The notes under the pieces are model-generated. The model was not told the origin of the DNA. It worked only from the letters and a program-made list of their open reading frames with translations, and did not search any database. The translations under genes and the position numbers were made by a program. Below, piece by piece: positions 63,979 to 64,000 of a stretch of DNA of 64,000 nt. Every line of letters begins with the position of its first letter. Position 1 is the stretch's first letter. This stretch comes from Nitrincola alkalilacustris (GTDB taxonomy: Bacteria; Pseudomonadota; Gammaproteobacteria; Pseudomonadales; Balneatricaceae), in assembly GCF_008973755.1 (NCBI RefSeq), contig NZ_WBOM01000001.1:434001-498000 (forward strand). The letters are read 5' to 3'.

Positions 63979-64000
63979 TGGCTGGCTGGTCTGGCGGGGC
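63978..64000 (+). CDS. Start of a further gene in the glycosyltransferase operon (partial)
   Basis: ATG 63978 overlaps the previous stop as TAATG and stays open to the end of the window (MAGWSGG). The overlap style fits the operon but too little is visible to identify it. Confidence 0.4.

Overview
The window comes from a moderately GC-rich gammaproteobacterium, most likely a marine member of the Oceanospirillales/Oceanospirillaceae. That placement is inferred from gene order (hemA-prfA-prmC-moeB facing a lolB-prs-rplY-pth-ychF block, etfBA followed by fadBA) and from the FimX, RND/YCF48 and FadD homologues; no rRNA is present to confirm it. Coding density is high and nearly all genes can be assigned to families. 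I see no prophage, transposase, CRISPR array or rRNA operon.

Region 1 (0-21 kb) is core housekeeping: serB, a FimX-type c-di-GMP receptor, a four-gene tRNA operon (Met-Gln-Met-Gln) with a strong promoter, then ychF, pth, rplY, prs and a fifth tRNA (Gln), lolB and a TPR lipoprotein on the minus strand. hemA-prfA-prmC-moeB read the other way. The kinase gene ispE, normally between lolB and the prs-side tRNA, is absent from this locus. Then come an AEC permease, a SixA phosphatase, a DMT permease, an NlpE-like lipoprotein and a CvrA-type K+/H+ antiporter.

Region 2 (19.8-38.4 kb) is dominated by acyl-CoA and fatty-acid metabolism: an acetyl-CoA acetyltransferase followed by a YCF48-like periplasmic protein, an RND/MMPL transporter and a tandem universal stress protein; then an acyl-CoA dehydrogenase, an SCP2 protein, FadD, a DUF2889 protein, a nitronate monooxygenase-like enzyme, an enoyl-CoA hydratase, EtfBA and the FadBA complex. 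Together these cover fatty-acid activation, the oxidation cycle and electron transfer out of it. Several perfect inverted repeats lie between these genes, including a 26-bp REP-like palindrome.

Region 3 (38.7-64 kb) is devoted to the cell surface. A complete type II secretion operon in the order gspE-F-G-H-I-J-K-L-M-C/N-D (like Xanthomonas xps) is followed by a small lipoprotein, a 465-residue exported protein with highly biased codon use and a strong terminator, a 217-residue exported protein with a Thr/Pro linker and six cysteines, a periplasmic parvulin, and then a Wzt/Wzm O-polysaccharide ABC exporter with a methyltransferase and at least four glycosyltransferases that runs off the end of the window. 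The adjacency of a dedicated secretion machine, an abundant exported protein and an O-polysaccharide exporter recalls the S-layer locus of Aeromonas salmonicida, and is the most interesting hypothesis from this window; it remains an inference.
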